Shown piece by piece: positions 18,920 to 26,444 of a stretch of DNA of 64,000 nucleotides (position 1 is the first letter of the stretch; every line of letters begins with the position of its first letter). The notes beneath the pieces were generated by a model. It made no database searches, was not told where the DNA came from, and worked only from the letters and a program-made list of their open reading frames with translations. The position numbers were made by a program, and so were the translations under genes. The stretch lies in contig NZ_JASJEV010000005.1 in assembly GCF_030067675.1 (NCBI RefSeq), positions 141,089 to 205,088 of the forward strand, read 5' to 3'. The stretch is from Chelatococcus albus. Lineage in GTDB: Bacteria; Pseudomonadota; Alphaproteobacteria; Rhizobiales; Beijerinckiaceae.

Positions 18920-19801
18920 TCAGTTCGGAATTTTCGCCGCCCGCTGGCGCGCATATTCCCCCGTGCCGCGCGTCACCACCACGTCCTCGGCCAGCACGTC
19001 GCCGGGGTCGAGATCGGGGGCGTCGGCGATCGCGGCGAGGACGGGGCGCAGGTCCTCGACCGCGAGCGACGGCAGGCCGTCGAAGCCGTCGAGCACGAAA
19101 TAGGTCTCCTGATAGTCGTCGATGCGGTAGCGGGTGCGCATGACGCGCCCGAGGTCGAAGCCGATGCGGTTGGGCGATGCGCTCTCGAGCGCAAAGCGCG
19201 TCTCCCCGGGGGAGGAGGCGATGCCGGCTCCGAAGATCCGCAGGCCGTCCGGCGTACGCATCAGCCCGAACTCGACCGTGTACCAGTAGAGGCGGGCCAG
19301 GCGGTGCAGCATCCCCTCCCCCATCAGGGCGATGCCCGCCTTGCCGTAGGCCTCGAGATAGTCGGCATAGTCCTGTCGCATGAGGAGCGGCACGTGGCCG
19401 AAGAGGTCGTGGAAGGCGTCCGGTTCCTCGATGTAGTCGAGTTCTTCCGGCTTGCGGATCCAGAAGGTGACGGGGAAGCGCCGGTTGGCGAGATGGGTGA
19501 AGAACACGTCGTCGGGCACGAGGCCCGGCACGGCGACGATGGTCCAGCCCGTGGTGCGGCCAAGCACGGCGTTGATGTCGCGGAAGTCGGGTATGCCCGT
19601 CGGGTGGATGCCGAGGGCATCAAGGCCCTCCAGGAAGACCGGCACGATGCGGCCGGGCAGGAGCGTGTGCTGGCGCTCGTAGAGCTTCACCCAGGTCGCG
19701 TGGTCCTCGGCGGTGTAGCGCTCGAAGCCCTGCGGAACGACGTAATCCGGCCCGTGTTCGAGTGCCGCCTCGGCGGCTGCGGCGCGAAGAGCATCGGCCA
19801 T
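18920..19801 (-). CDS. phhA: Phenylalanine 4-monooxygenase
   Basis: 293 residues, a bacterial aromatic amino acid hydroxylase. The iron ligands are present as H131 and H136 (AFHDLFGHVPLL) and E177 (WYTVEFGLM). It converts phenylalanine to tyrosine with tetrahydropterin and O2 in the cytosol, the first step of phenylalanine breakdown. ATG 19801 is preceded by GAGGAGGA. The divergent gene is an Lrp-type regulator across a 137-base gap with a palindrome. No downstream homogentisate-pathway genes are in the window. Confidence 0.94.
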   Translation of the reverse strand: MADALRAAAAEAALEHGPDYVVPQGFERYTAEDHATWVKLYERQHTLLPGRIVPVFLEGLDALGIHPTGIPDFRDINAVLGRTTGWTIVAVPGLVPDDVFFTHLANRRFPVTFWIRKPEELDYIEEPDAFHDLFGHVPLLMRQDYADYLEAYGKAGIALMGEGMLHRLARLYWYTVEFGLMRTPDGLRIFGAGIASSPGETRFALESASPNRIGFDLGRVMRTRYRIDDYQETYFVLDGFDGLPSLAVEDLRPVLAAIADAPDLDPGDVLAEDVVVTRGTGEYARQRAAKIPN

Positions 19802-19896
19802 GGCGTCCTCCTCTCCTGTTCTTCTCGTCATGGGGGCAAGGATGGCACCTCTCGCGGGGTCTTTCCTTCCAATTGTCGGCCGCTCATGTCACATGT

Positions 19897-19913
19897 CGGT
19901 CATATAGTGACCG
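19897..19913. promoter_or_regulatory. Palindrome between phhA and the Lrp-type regulator
   Basis: CGGTCA-TATAG-TGACCG, six-base perfect arms with a five-base centre. It lies 26 bases before the regulator start and about 95 before phhA, where an autoregulating Lrp/AsnC protein would bind. Confidence 0.5.
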
Positions 19914-19938
19914 TGATGGCGTCGAAGGAGGGTTGTTC

Positions 19939-20433
19939 ATGACCGATGCGTCGCACAGGGCCCGCCGCCGGCCGCTGGCCGCCGCCGACCGGCGCATCCT
20001 GAATGTCGTCAGGCGGGAGGGGCGCATCACCAATGCGGCGCTGGCCGAGCGCGTCGGCCTTGCCGCCTCGCCCTGCCTCAGGCGCCTGAAGGCGCTGGAG
20101 GAAGACGGGCTCATCACCGGCTACCGCGCCGAGCTCGACAGGAAGGCGCTCGGCTACGAGGTGGAGGCCTTCGCCTTCGTCAAGCTGGAGCAATCCGAGC
20201 CCGGCTGGCGCACGCGCCTCATCGAGGCCCTGAACCGTTACCCCGAAGTCGTCGCCTGCTATGCCATCACCGGCGAGACCGACCTCGTGCTGCGCATCGT
20301 CACGAGCGACATCGAGACCTACGGCGAATTCACCATGAACGCGCTGCTCACCCTGCCGGGCGTGGCGGACGTGCGCTCGAGCTTCGTGCTCTCGGAGATC
20401 AAGCCCGATCGCGGCGTGCCCGTGCCGGAGTGA
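19939..20433 (+). CDS. Lrp/AsnC-family transcriptional regulator
   Basis: 164 residues. The N-terminal helix-turn-helix is about 18-65 (ILNVVRREGRITNAALAERVG, then SPCLRRLKALEEDGLI) and the C-terminal ligand-binding RAM/AsnC domain about 80-155. GGAGGG precedes ATG 19939. It is divergent from phhA, an arrangement in which such regulators sense aromatic amino acids and control phhA (inference). It could also affect the amino-acid-binding protein gene downstream. Confidence 0.9.
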   Translation: MTDASHRARRRPLAAADRRILNVVRREGRITNAALAERVGLAASPCLRRLKALEEDGLITGYRAELDRKALGYEVEAFAFVKLEQSEPGWRTRLIEALNRYPEVVACYAITGETDLVLRIVTSDIETYGEFTMNALLTLPGVADVRSSFVLSEIKPDRGVPVPE

Positions 20434-20453
20434 GCGCGAGCCCCATGCGGGCA

Positions 20454-20468
20454 TGCGCAAATTGCGCA
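20454..20468. promoter_or_regulatory. 15-base palindrome between the Lrp gene and the binding-protein gene
   Basis: TGCGCAA-A-TTGCGCA, seven-base perfect arms around one base. It lies 149 bases upstream of the binding-protein gene at 20617, in a 183-base gap. It may be an operator; the regulator is unknown. Confidence 0.35.
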
Positions 20469-20616
20469 GGTGGAGGGGAGGATACGCGCCTTCTCAACGG
20501 CGACAGGGCTCTCTAGCGTTCCGTGGCAAGAGGTCGTGTCGGCATCCGGTGCTGCACCCGCAGCGTCCGGACCGGGCCTCGCCAACGATGAGAACGATTG
20601 AGGGAGTGGAGCCTCG

Positions 20617-21855
20617 ATGAAGGCAGCAAGTCTGTTGACGGCCGCGGCCGTCGCCCTGAGCCCCCTGGCAGCCGCGGCCCAGGGAGCCGGCGGCATCTCC
20701 GACGGCGTCGTCAGGATCGGCGTGCTCAACGACCAGTCGGGCGTCTATGCCGACTTCGGTGGCAAGTGGTCCGTCGCGGCGGCACAGATGGCGGTGGAAG
20801 ACTTCGGCGGCAAGGTCAACGGCGCCTCCATCCAGGTCGTCACCGCCGACCACCAGAACAAGGCGGACATCGCGTCCAACATCGCCCGCCAGTGGTACGA
20901 CGTCGACAAGGTCGACATGATCACCGAGCTCACCACCTCCTCCGTGGCGCTCGCCGTGCAGCAGCTCTCGCGCGAGAAGAAGAAGATCAACATGGTGACC
21001 GGCGCCGCCACCGCCGAACTCACCGGCAAGCAGTGCTCGCCCTACGGCTTCCACTGGGCCTATGATACCCATGCGCTCGCCGTCGGCACGGGCGGCGCGC
21101 TCGTCGAGAACGGCGGCGACACCTGGTTCTTCCTCACTGCCGACTACGCCTTCGGCTATTCGCTCGAGGAGGAGACCTCGAAATACGTCAAGCTCAAGGG
21201 CGGCAAGGTCACCGGCGCCGTGCGCCACCCGCTGGCATCGAGCGACTTCTCCTCCTTCCTCCTGCAGGCGCAGGCCTCCAAGGCCAAGATCGTCGGCCTC
21301 GCCAACGCCGGCCTCGACACGTCGAACGCCATCAAGCAGGCGGCGGAATTCGGCATCGTCGAGGGCGGCCAGCGCCTCGCCGGCCTCCTCTTCACCCTCG
21401 CCGAGGTGCATGGACTCGGGCTCAAGGCCGCGCAGGGGCTCGTGCTCACGGAAGGCTGGTACTGGGACCTCAACGACGAGACGCGCGCCTTCGCAAAGCG
21501 CTTCCAGGAGAAGACGGGGCGCATGCCCAACATGATTCACGTCGGCACCTATTCAACCGTCCTGCAATATCTGAAGGCGGTGCAGAAGGCCGGCACGGAC
21601 GAGACGGAGGCCGTCGCCAAGGCGCTGCACGAGATGCCGGTGGACGACGTCTTCGCGCGAGGTGCCACAGCTGCCGGCAAGGCGCCAGGCAAGGTGCTCC
21701 CCAACGGCCGCATGGTGCACGACGTCTACCTCTTCGAGGTGAAGAAGCCCGGCGACAGCAAGGCGCCGTGGGACTACTACAAATATCTCGCCACGATCCC
21801 CGGCGATCAGGCCTTCATGAAGCCGGAAGCGAGCGGCTGCCCGCTGGTGCAGTAA
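20617..21855 (+). CDS. Amino-acid-type ABC transporter substrate-binding protein (LivK-like family), orphan
   Basis: 412 residues, periplasmic-binding-protein type I fold (branched-chain amino acid/amide type). The signal peptide is about 1-22 (ending AAAA before QGAG). The mature start, GVVRIGVLNDQSGVYADFGG, is characteristic of this family. GGGAGTGGAG precedes the start. No permease or ATPase gene lies next to it: the upstream gene is an Lrp regulator and the downstream one an unrelated HxlR regulator. It either serves a transporter elsewhere or supplies an extra specificity. A strong hairpin follows at 21894-21921. Confidence 0.88.
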   Translation: MKAASLLTAAAVALSPLAAAAQGAGGISDGVVRIGVLNDQSGVYADFGGKWSVAAAQMAVEDFGGKVNGASIQVVTADHQNKADIASNIARQWYDVDKVDMITELTTSSVALAVQQLSREKKKINMVTGAATAELTGKQCSPYGFHWAYDTHALAVGTGGALVENGGDTWFFLTADYAFGYSLEEETSKYVKLKGGKVTGAVRHPLASSDFSSFLLQAQASKAKIVGLANAGLDTSNAIKQAAEFGIVEGGQRLAGLLFTLAEVHGLGLKAAQGLVLTEGWYWDLNDETRAFAKRFQEKTGRMPNMIHVGTYSTVLQYLKAVQKAGTDETEAVAKALHEMPVDDVFARGATAAGKAPGKVLPNGRMVHDVYLFEVKKPGDSKAPWDYYKYLATIPGDQAFMKPEASGCPLVQ

Positions 21856-21893
21856 GCTGCAAGGTCGCGGCCGGCACCGGTCGGCAGCGTCAG

Positions 21894-21926
21894 GCGCCCC
21901 GTGCCGCCCGGCACGGGGCGCTTGTC
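21894..21926 (+). terminator. Terminator after the LivK-like gene
   Basis: A 12-13 bp GC-rich perfect stem, GCGCCCCGTGCC (from 21894) against GGCACGGGGCGC (to 21921), followed by TTGTCGTT. It lies 38 bases after the stop codon. Confidence 0.75.
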
Positions 21927-22041
21927 GTTCGGGAGCGCTGCGACGAGGACGCGTTGGGCAGCAGGCGGCTGGCGGCGAGCAGGCGGCGCCCAAGGCTCGG
22001 CTGCCCCTCCATCCGGCAATGCAATACCTCTCGTTTGGTTA

Positions 22042-22056
22042 CTTGCATGATGCAAG
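22042..22056. promoter_or_regulatory. Palindrome upstream of the HxlR gene
   Basis: CTTGCA-TGA-TGCAAG, six-base perfect arms, 22 bases before the HxlR start. HxlR-family regulators usually repress their own operon from such a site overlapping the promoter. Confidence 0.55.
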
Positions 22057-22078
22057 CGACTCACCCCATAGTGCACCC

Positions 22079-22597
22079 ATGCAGCGCACGAGCTTCCACG
22101 ATGCCCTCTGCCCCATCGCCCGCGGTCTCGACGAGATCGGCGAATGGTGGAGCCTCCTCATCTTGCGGGACGCTTTCCGCGGCCTGACGCGCTTCGACGA
22201 ATTCCAGCGGAGCCTCGGCATCGCCCCGAACATGCTGACGCGCCGCCTGCAGCGCCTGGCGGAGGCCGGGCTCTTCGTTCGCAAGGCCTATCAGGAGCGG
22301 CCGGTACGCTACGCCTATGTCCTGACGGAAAAGGGACGCGCCCTCTTTCCTGTCATCGCCGCTCTCGCCGCCTGGGGCGAGGAATGGGTGCCGCGCGGCA
22401 CGGGCTTCACGCTGCGGTCGCGCGACACGGGCGCGCCCGTGCGACCTCTGCTCACGGACGCCCTGAGCGGCCGGGCAATCTCGCCCGCCCATGTGGAGTT
22501 GACGCTGTCCGCCGAGGAGAAGGCGGCACCGGTATCGGCTCCCGTCCACCCGGCGGCCGCAGCGGCCGCACGAGCGAAGGAGAGCACGCATGAATGA
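22079..22597 (+). CDS. HxlR-family transcriptional regulator
   Basis: 172 residues. It starts MQRTSFHDALCPIARGLDEIG, with the single N-terminal cysteine (C11) common in the redox-sensing members, then a winged helix (GEWWSLLILRDAFRGLTRFDEF and PNMLTRRLQRLAEAGL). The C-terminal tail is Ala-rich and longer than usual. Its last eight bases overlap the following oxidoreductase gene, so the two are co-translated. HxlR proteins next to NmrA/quinone-reductase genes usually derepress them on electrophile or quinone stress. That is inference here. Confidence 0.9.
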   Translation: MQRTSFHDALCPIARGLDEIGEWWSLLILRDAFRGLTRFDEFQRSLGIAPNMLTRRLQRLAEAGLFVRKAYQERPVRYAYVLTEKGRALFPVIAALAAWGEEWVPRGTGFTLRSRDTGAPVRPLLTDALSGRAISPAHVELTLSAEEKAAPVSAPVHPAAAAAARAKESTHE

Positions 22598-23507
22598 AAG
22601 GCCGATCCTGGTCACCGGCGCGACCGGCGGCCGCGGCAGCACAGGCGCGCATGTGGTCAGCCTGTTGCGGGCGCGGCAGGTGCCGGTTCGCGCCCTTGTG
22701 CGGCACCGTGACGGGCGCAGCATCCTCCTTGAGGCGCTCGGCGCCGAGGTCGTCGAGGGCGATCTCCTCAGGCCCACAAGCCTCGCGGAGGCGTTCGAGG
22801 GCGTGCGTGCCTCGTATTTCTGCTATCCCATGGCCGACGGGCTCGCAGACGCCGCGGTCAACGTCGCGGCAGCGGCCCGCCGGGCCGGAGTCCAGGCAGT
22901 CGTGAACCTGTCGATGATCCCCGCAGCGGAGGGCAGCCCGAGTCCGATCGCCCATGACCACTGGCGGGCGGAACGCATCTTCGATGATGCCGGCATCAGT
23001 ACAGTCCACCTGCGGGCCGGGCTCTTCTATGAAAATCTCCTGCACACCTCCGCAGTGACAATCGCCGAAGAGGACTGCATCAGGCTGCCGTTCGGACACG
23101 GCCACACGAAGATGGCCATGGTGAGCGCACGGGACGTCGCGGCAGTCGCTGCGGCCGTGCTCACCGATCCCGCGCCGCATCTGTCGCGCACGATCCTCGT
23201 CACCGGCCCGGAGGCACTCAGCATCCGCGACGTGGCCGAGCGCTTCGGCCGCAGTCTTGGGCGGGAGGTCACATACGAAGATATGCCGCTCGAATCCTGG
23301 CGCGAAGCGCTCATGCAGTCCGAAGGGCCGAACATGCGCCTCGTCACGCATCTCCTCGTGCTCGCCAAAGCGCTGCAGCAGGGCATCAGTTTCGGCCAGA
23401 CAACCGACGCCGTGCGCTCCATCGCCGGGGCGGAAGCGCTCTCCTTCGAAGGCTACGTGCGTAGCCATGCGCGGAGCTTCCGGCCGCTCACCACCGTGGT
23501 GGCCTGA
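22590..23507 (+). CDS. NmrA-like NAD(P)-binding oxidoreductase
   Basis: 305 residues, an atypical short-chain dehydrogenase. The N-terminal nucleotide motif is VTGATGGRGSTG (8-19), followed by RALVRHRD, a basic region that favours NADPH. It has the NmrA/QorB-like layout and lacks a clear YxxxK catalytic pair, as is usual for NmrA proteins. It overlaps the HxlR gene by eight bases and is likely its main target. Candidate roles are quinone reduction or redox sensing; the substrate is not determinable. Confidence 0.85.
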   Translation: MNERPILVTGATGGRGSTGAHVVSLLRARQVPVRALVRHRDGRSILLEALGAEVVEGDLLRPTSLAEAFEGVRASYFCYPMADGLADAAVNVAAAARRAGVQAVVNLSMIPAAEGSPSPIAHDHWRAERIFDDAGISTVHLRAGLFYENLLHTSAVTIAEEDCIRLPFGHGHTKMAMVSARDVAAVAAAVLTDPAPHLSRTILVTGPEALSIRDVAERFGRSLGREVTYEDMPLESWREALMQSEGPNMRLVTHLLVLAKALQQGISFGQTTDAVRSIAGAEALSFEGYVRSHARSFRPLTTVVA

Positions 23508-23526
23508 TCCCCCAGCACCAACGCAA

Positions 23527-23550
23527 AGGGCCGGCCCGGCGGCCGGCCCT
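23527..23550. terminator. Bidirectional terminator between the NmrA-like gene and leuA
   Basis: Perfect 10-bp stem AGGGCCGGCC (23527-23536) against GGCCGGCCCT (23541-23550), loop CGGC, preceded by AAA on the plus strand (UUU for the minus transcript). It lies in a 104-base convergent gap. Confidence 0.7.
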
Positions 23551-23611
23551 CGCTCATGCCTCCAGCGCCCTTGGTGGCCGCTCCGGAGGACTGTCGAGCG
23601 ACCGCCCCGGC

Positions 23612-25189
23612 TCACTCCGCCGCGTGCTGGGCGTGGATGCGCTCGCCTCGGGCGCGCAGCTTGTTCAGCGCCGAGAGATAGGCGCGCGCCGAGGCGACGA
23701 GCGTGTCCGGATCGGCGCCGCGGCCCGTTACGGACGTACCGTTGGCGGCGAGGCGCACGGACACCTCCGCCTGCGCATCGGTGCCTTCGGTGACGGCGTG
23801 CACCTGGTAGAGCTCGAGAGTGGCCTCGTGCGGCACGAGGGCGTGAATGGCGTTGAAGGTTGCGTCCACCGGGCCGTTGCCCTCGGCCTCCTCGGTGCGG
23901 ATCACGCCGTCGATGTCGAGCTTGATCGTCGCGCGCTGCGGGCCGTGCGTGCCGGCGATGACCGACAGGGAGACGAGTTTCACCCGATCGTGGATCGTGT
24001 GGATCTGATCGTCGACGAGAGCCTCGATATCCTCGTCGTAGACGTCCTTCTTGCGGTCGGCGAGGTCCTTGAACCGGCGGAAGGCATCCTCGAGCACGTT
24101 GTCGCCGAGGTTGTAGCCCAGCTCCTCCAGCTTCTTGCGGAAGGCGTGGCGGCCCGAGTGCTTGCCCATGACGAGCGAGGTCTTGGTCACACCCACGGAT
24201 TCAGGCGTCATGATCTCGTAGGTCTGGGCATTCTTCAGCATCCCGTCCTGGTGGATGCCGCTCTCGTGGGCGAAGGCGTTCCGCCCGACGATGGCCTTGT
24301 TGTACTGCACCGGAAACGAGGTCACCGCCGAGACGAGCTTCGAGGCGCGGGTCAGCATCGTCGTCTCGACGCCGGTGAAGAAGGGAACGGCGTCGCCGCG
24401 CGTCTTGATGGCCATCACGACCTCTTCGAGCGCCGCGTTGCCGGCACGTTCGCCGATGCCGTTGACCGTGCATTCGATCTGGCGCGCGCCGCCCTCGACG
24501 CCCGCCAGGGAATTGGCGACGGCAAGGCCGAGGTCGTTGTGGCAGTGCACGGAGAAGATCGCCTTGTCGGCGTTCGGCACCCGCTCGCGGATGGTGCGGA
24601 ACATCGCCCGGTATTCGTCGGGAATGGCATAGCCGACCGTGTCGGGCAGGTTGATGGTCGTCGCGCCGGCCTTGATGGCGGCCTCGACGCACCGGCACAG
24701 ATAGTCGATCGGCGTGCGCGTTGCGTCCATCGCCGACCATTCGACGTCATCGACGAGGTTGCGCGCCTGCGTCACCGTGGCGACGATGATGTCGAGCACC
24801 TCCTCCTCCGACTTGCGCATCTGGTGCGCCAGATGGATCGGCGAGGTCGACACGAATGTGTGGATGCGCGGCCGCTTGGCGCGGCGCACGGCCTCGCCGG
24901 CGCGGGCGATGTCGGCCTGGATGGCGCGCGCCAGCCCCGCGACGGTGGCGTTCTTCACGCGCTCGGCGATGAGCGACACGGCCTCGAAATCGCCGGCCGA
25001 AGCGATCGGAAAGCCCGCCTCGATGATGTCGACGCCCATCTCGTCGAGAAGATCCGCCACCTGGAGCTTTTCCTCCAGCGTCATGGTGGCGCCGGGGCAT
25101 TGCTCGCCGTCGCGCAGCGTGGTGTCGAAAATGAGCACGCGGTCCTTGTCGGATACCGGCGCGGCGGCGGAAGTGGCGGCGTTCGTCAT
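23612..25189 (-). CDS. leuA: 2-isopropylmalate synthase
   Basis: 525 residues. The N-terminal HMGL-like catalytic barrel has the metal/substrate motif FDTTLRDGEQCPGATM (about 22-37) and the HCHNDLGLAVAN metal-binding motif near 214. The C-terminal LeuA regulatory domain, for leucine feedback, spans about 400-510. It commits 2-oxoisovalerate to leucine by condensation with acetyl-CoA. It stands alone; other leu genes are not in the window. About 100-200 bases upstream is a leader peptide with five consecutive Leu codons, so expression is probably controlled by attenuation as well as feedback. Confidence 0.95.
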   Translation of the reverse strand: MTNAATSAAAPVSDKDRVLIFDTTLRDGEQCPGATMTLEEKLQVADLLDEMGVDIIEAGFPIASAGDFEAVSLIAERVKNATVAGLARAIQADIARAGEAVRRAKRPRIHTFVSTSPIHLAHQMRKSEEEVLDIIVATVTQARNLVDDVEWSAMDATRTPIDYLCRCVEAAIKAGATTINLPDTVGYAIPDEYRAMFRTIRERVPNADKAIFSVHCHNDLGLAVANSLAGVEGGARQIECTVNGIGERAGNAALEEVVMAIKTRGDAVPFFTGVETTMLTRASKLVSAVTSFPVQYNKAIVGRNAFAHESGIHQDGMLKNAQTYEIMTPESVGVTKTSLVMGKHSGRHAFRKKLEELGYNLGDNVLEDAFRRFKDLADRKKDVYDEDIEALVDDQIHTIHDRVKLVSLSVIAGTHGPQRATIKLDIDGVIRTEEAEGNGPVDATFNAIHALVPHEATLELYQVHAVTEGTDAQAEVSVRLAANGTSVTGRGADPDTLVASARAYLSALNKLRARGERIHAQHAAE

Positions 25190-25260
25190 GGGTGTCGTCC
25201 TTCTCGGGCGGCGCCCCGAATCATGTCATGGGCGCTCGGGTTCGGTCCGCGGTGTCCGAT

Positions 25261-25303
25261 CCCCTGAGAGCCCAGGCATGCGCGCCCAGCCGGCCCTCAG
25301 GGG
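25261..25303 (-). promoter_or_regulatory. leuA leader hairpin (attenuator candidate)
   Basis: Perfect arms CCCCTGAG (25261-25268) and CTCAGGGG (25296-25303), with further GC pairing between. The promoter-proximal arm overlaps the leader peptide stop codon, the position expected for attenuation coupled to leader translation. No clear U tract follows, so the terminator form is uncertain. A second stem (GCGCCC/GGGCGC) lies nearer leuA, at about 25206-25240. Confidence 0.45.
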
Positions 25304-25386
25304 CGGCTAAGGAGAAGAAGAAGGCCGGAAAGCTTCGCAGTCGGGAGAACGGCAGGCGCGACGGCTGCGGCGCGAGCCGCCCGCAT
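25297..25386 (-). CDS. leuL: leuA leader peptide
   Basis: 29-codon frame on the minus strand with the five-codon run CTT CTT CTT CTC CTT (all Leu) near its end (residues 22-26, GLLLLLSRP), preceded by two more Leu. It ends 107 bases before leuA and its stop lies in a strong hairpin. Stalling at the Leu run when leucine is scarce would switch the RNA fold. The Shine-Dalgarno is weak and the start (ATG 25386) is a guess; the Leu run is what is seen. Confidence 0.55.
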   Translation of the reverse strand: MRAARAAAVAPAVLPTAKLSGLLLLLSRP

Positions 25387-25477
25387 CGTCACGTTGCTGG
25401 AGCCGGAATTCGTCACGGCTCGTCTCCCGCCTTGCCGCATCGGTTCTCGGACCCGCGGCGCATGAAACCTGCTCGCT

Positions 25478-25505
25478 TCTAGACGACTTGCCGCCTCCCT
25501 GGCAA
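25478..25505 (-). promoter_or_regulatory. leuA promoter candidate
   Basis: On the minus strand TTGCCA (25505-25500), a 16-base spacer, then TCTAGA (25483-25478). It lies about 90 bases upstream of the leader peptide start, which leaves room for a regulated leader. Confidence 0.4.
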
Positions 25506-25688
25506 GAGCCTCCCCGGCAAGGGCGCCCGCGTCGCGATGCCGGAATTCGCCGCCGCCGGCGGCTGGCGGCGAGGCCCGCATGGCTCCGATCGGAGCGCCG
25601 AGGCTCATCCGCGCGGTATCGGTTGACCGCGCGCCATTGCTGGCGATGGTGGTCGGCGTCCTTCGAATCGTTAGGAGCGGAGACATCG

Positions 25689-26051
25689 ATGACGCTGCGC
25701 GCACCTCTGACCCTGGCCGGCGCCGCCCTGATCGGCCTCGTCGTGGCGGCCTGCAACACGAGCGGCCGTGAGACGGCGGCAGCCCCCGCCGCCGCGGCCA
25801 ATCCCTACAGCGCGGCCGGCGCTCCGCAGTTCAGCGCCGGCGAATACGGCGGCGGCGCCTGCGGACAGCCCATCGCGGACTTCCGCAACCTCATTGAGCG
25901 CGACAACGTCACGGGCTTCGTCGGCCCGTCGGTCTACAAGCAGATCCTGCCCGAGATCGAGCGCGCGGGGGCTGCCTGTCGCGGCGGCCAGTCCGCCCAG
26001 GCGATCGCCATTCTCAACGCCACCAAGTCGCGCCACGGCTATCGCCAGTGA
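25689..26051 (+). CDS. Small lipoprotein of unknown function
   Basis: 120 residues. The N-terminal lipoprotein signal ends in LVVAAC with the lipidated cysteine at C22. The mature part is short and Ala-rich, then holds two further cysteines (C58 in GGACGQP, C97 in GAACRGG) around a helical segment (PIADFRNLIERDNVTGF), so one disulfide is possible. GGAGCGGAG precedes ATG 25689. No family recognised with confidence. A strong hairpin follows immediately. Confidence 0.75.
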   Translation: MTLRAPLTLAGAALIGLVVAACNTSGRETAAAPAAAANPYSAAGAPQFSAGEYGGGACGQPIADFRNLIERDNVTGFVGPSVYKQILPEIERAGAACRGGQSAQAIAILNATKSRHGYRQ

Positions 26052-26057
26052 GACAGA

Positions 26058-26091
26058 CCGATGCGGGCGGGAATAACCCCGCCCGCATCGG
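26058..26091 (+). terminator. Terminator after the lipoprotein gene
   Basis: Perfect 14-bp stem, CCGATGCGGGCGGG (26058-26071) against CCCGCCCGCATCGG (26078-26091), loop AATAAC. It is followed by TGTTCT rather than a full T run. It starts six bases after the stop codon. Confidence 0.75.
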
Positions 26092-26155
26092 TGTTCTCCA
26101 GCCTGCGGAGCGGACGTGTCGACGGCGGCATCGTCGCTGCCGCAGGGAGGACGTC

Positions 26156-26398
26156 ATGATCCGTCTCTTGACTTTGGCCGCAGCCGTTTCGCTGGGGCTC
26201 TCGCCGGCATTCGCCTTCCACTGCCCGGCCGACATGGCGAAGATCGACAACGCGGTGAAGACGGCGCAGTTGTCGGACGCCCAGAAGAAGGAAGTCGCCG
26301 AATATCGCGCCCAGGGCGAGACGCTGCACAAGGCCGGCAAGCACCAGGAGTCGATCGACACCCTCGCCAAGGCCATGAAGATCCTGAAGATCCAGTAA
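26156..26398 (+). CDS. Small exported protein of unknown function
   Basis: 80 residues. The signal peptide is about 1-20 (ending AFA), and the mature protein starts FHCPADMAKID. The rest is two amphipathic helices (SDAQKKEVAEYRAQGETLHK and KHQESIDTLAKAMKILKI) resembling half of a TPR. A single cysteine remains after cleavage (C23). GGGAGGA precedes ATG 26156. It is probably periplasmic; function unknown. The strong hairpin upstream suggests an independent transcript. Confidence 0.75.
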   Translation: MIRLLTLAAAVSLGLSPAFAFHCPADMAKIDNAVKTAQLSDAQKKEVAEYRAQGETLHKAGKHQESIDTLAKAMKILKIQ

Positions 26399-26444
26399 GG
26401 GTCCGCCGACGTCGCGATCCGCTGCCGCACCGGGGAGAGCCCCG

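Larger units (their letters stand above)
25190..25688. other. 499-base divergent gap: leuA leader region and promoter of the lipoprotein gene
   Basis: The left part (25190-25510, minus strand) holds the leuA promoter candidate, leader peptide and hairpins. The right part (25511-25688) is the upstream region of the plus-strand lipoprotein gene; TTGACC at 25623 could be its -35 but I see no good -10. Several frames stay open here, but their composition matches no known protein. Confidence 0.6.

Noticed and set aside
20497-20522. GGAAC...CGTT pair on the minus strand upstream of the LivK-like gene
   Set aside because: Spacer is 18 bases rather than 16-17, and it points back into the 3' end of the Lrp gene.
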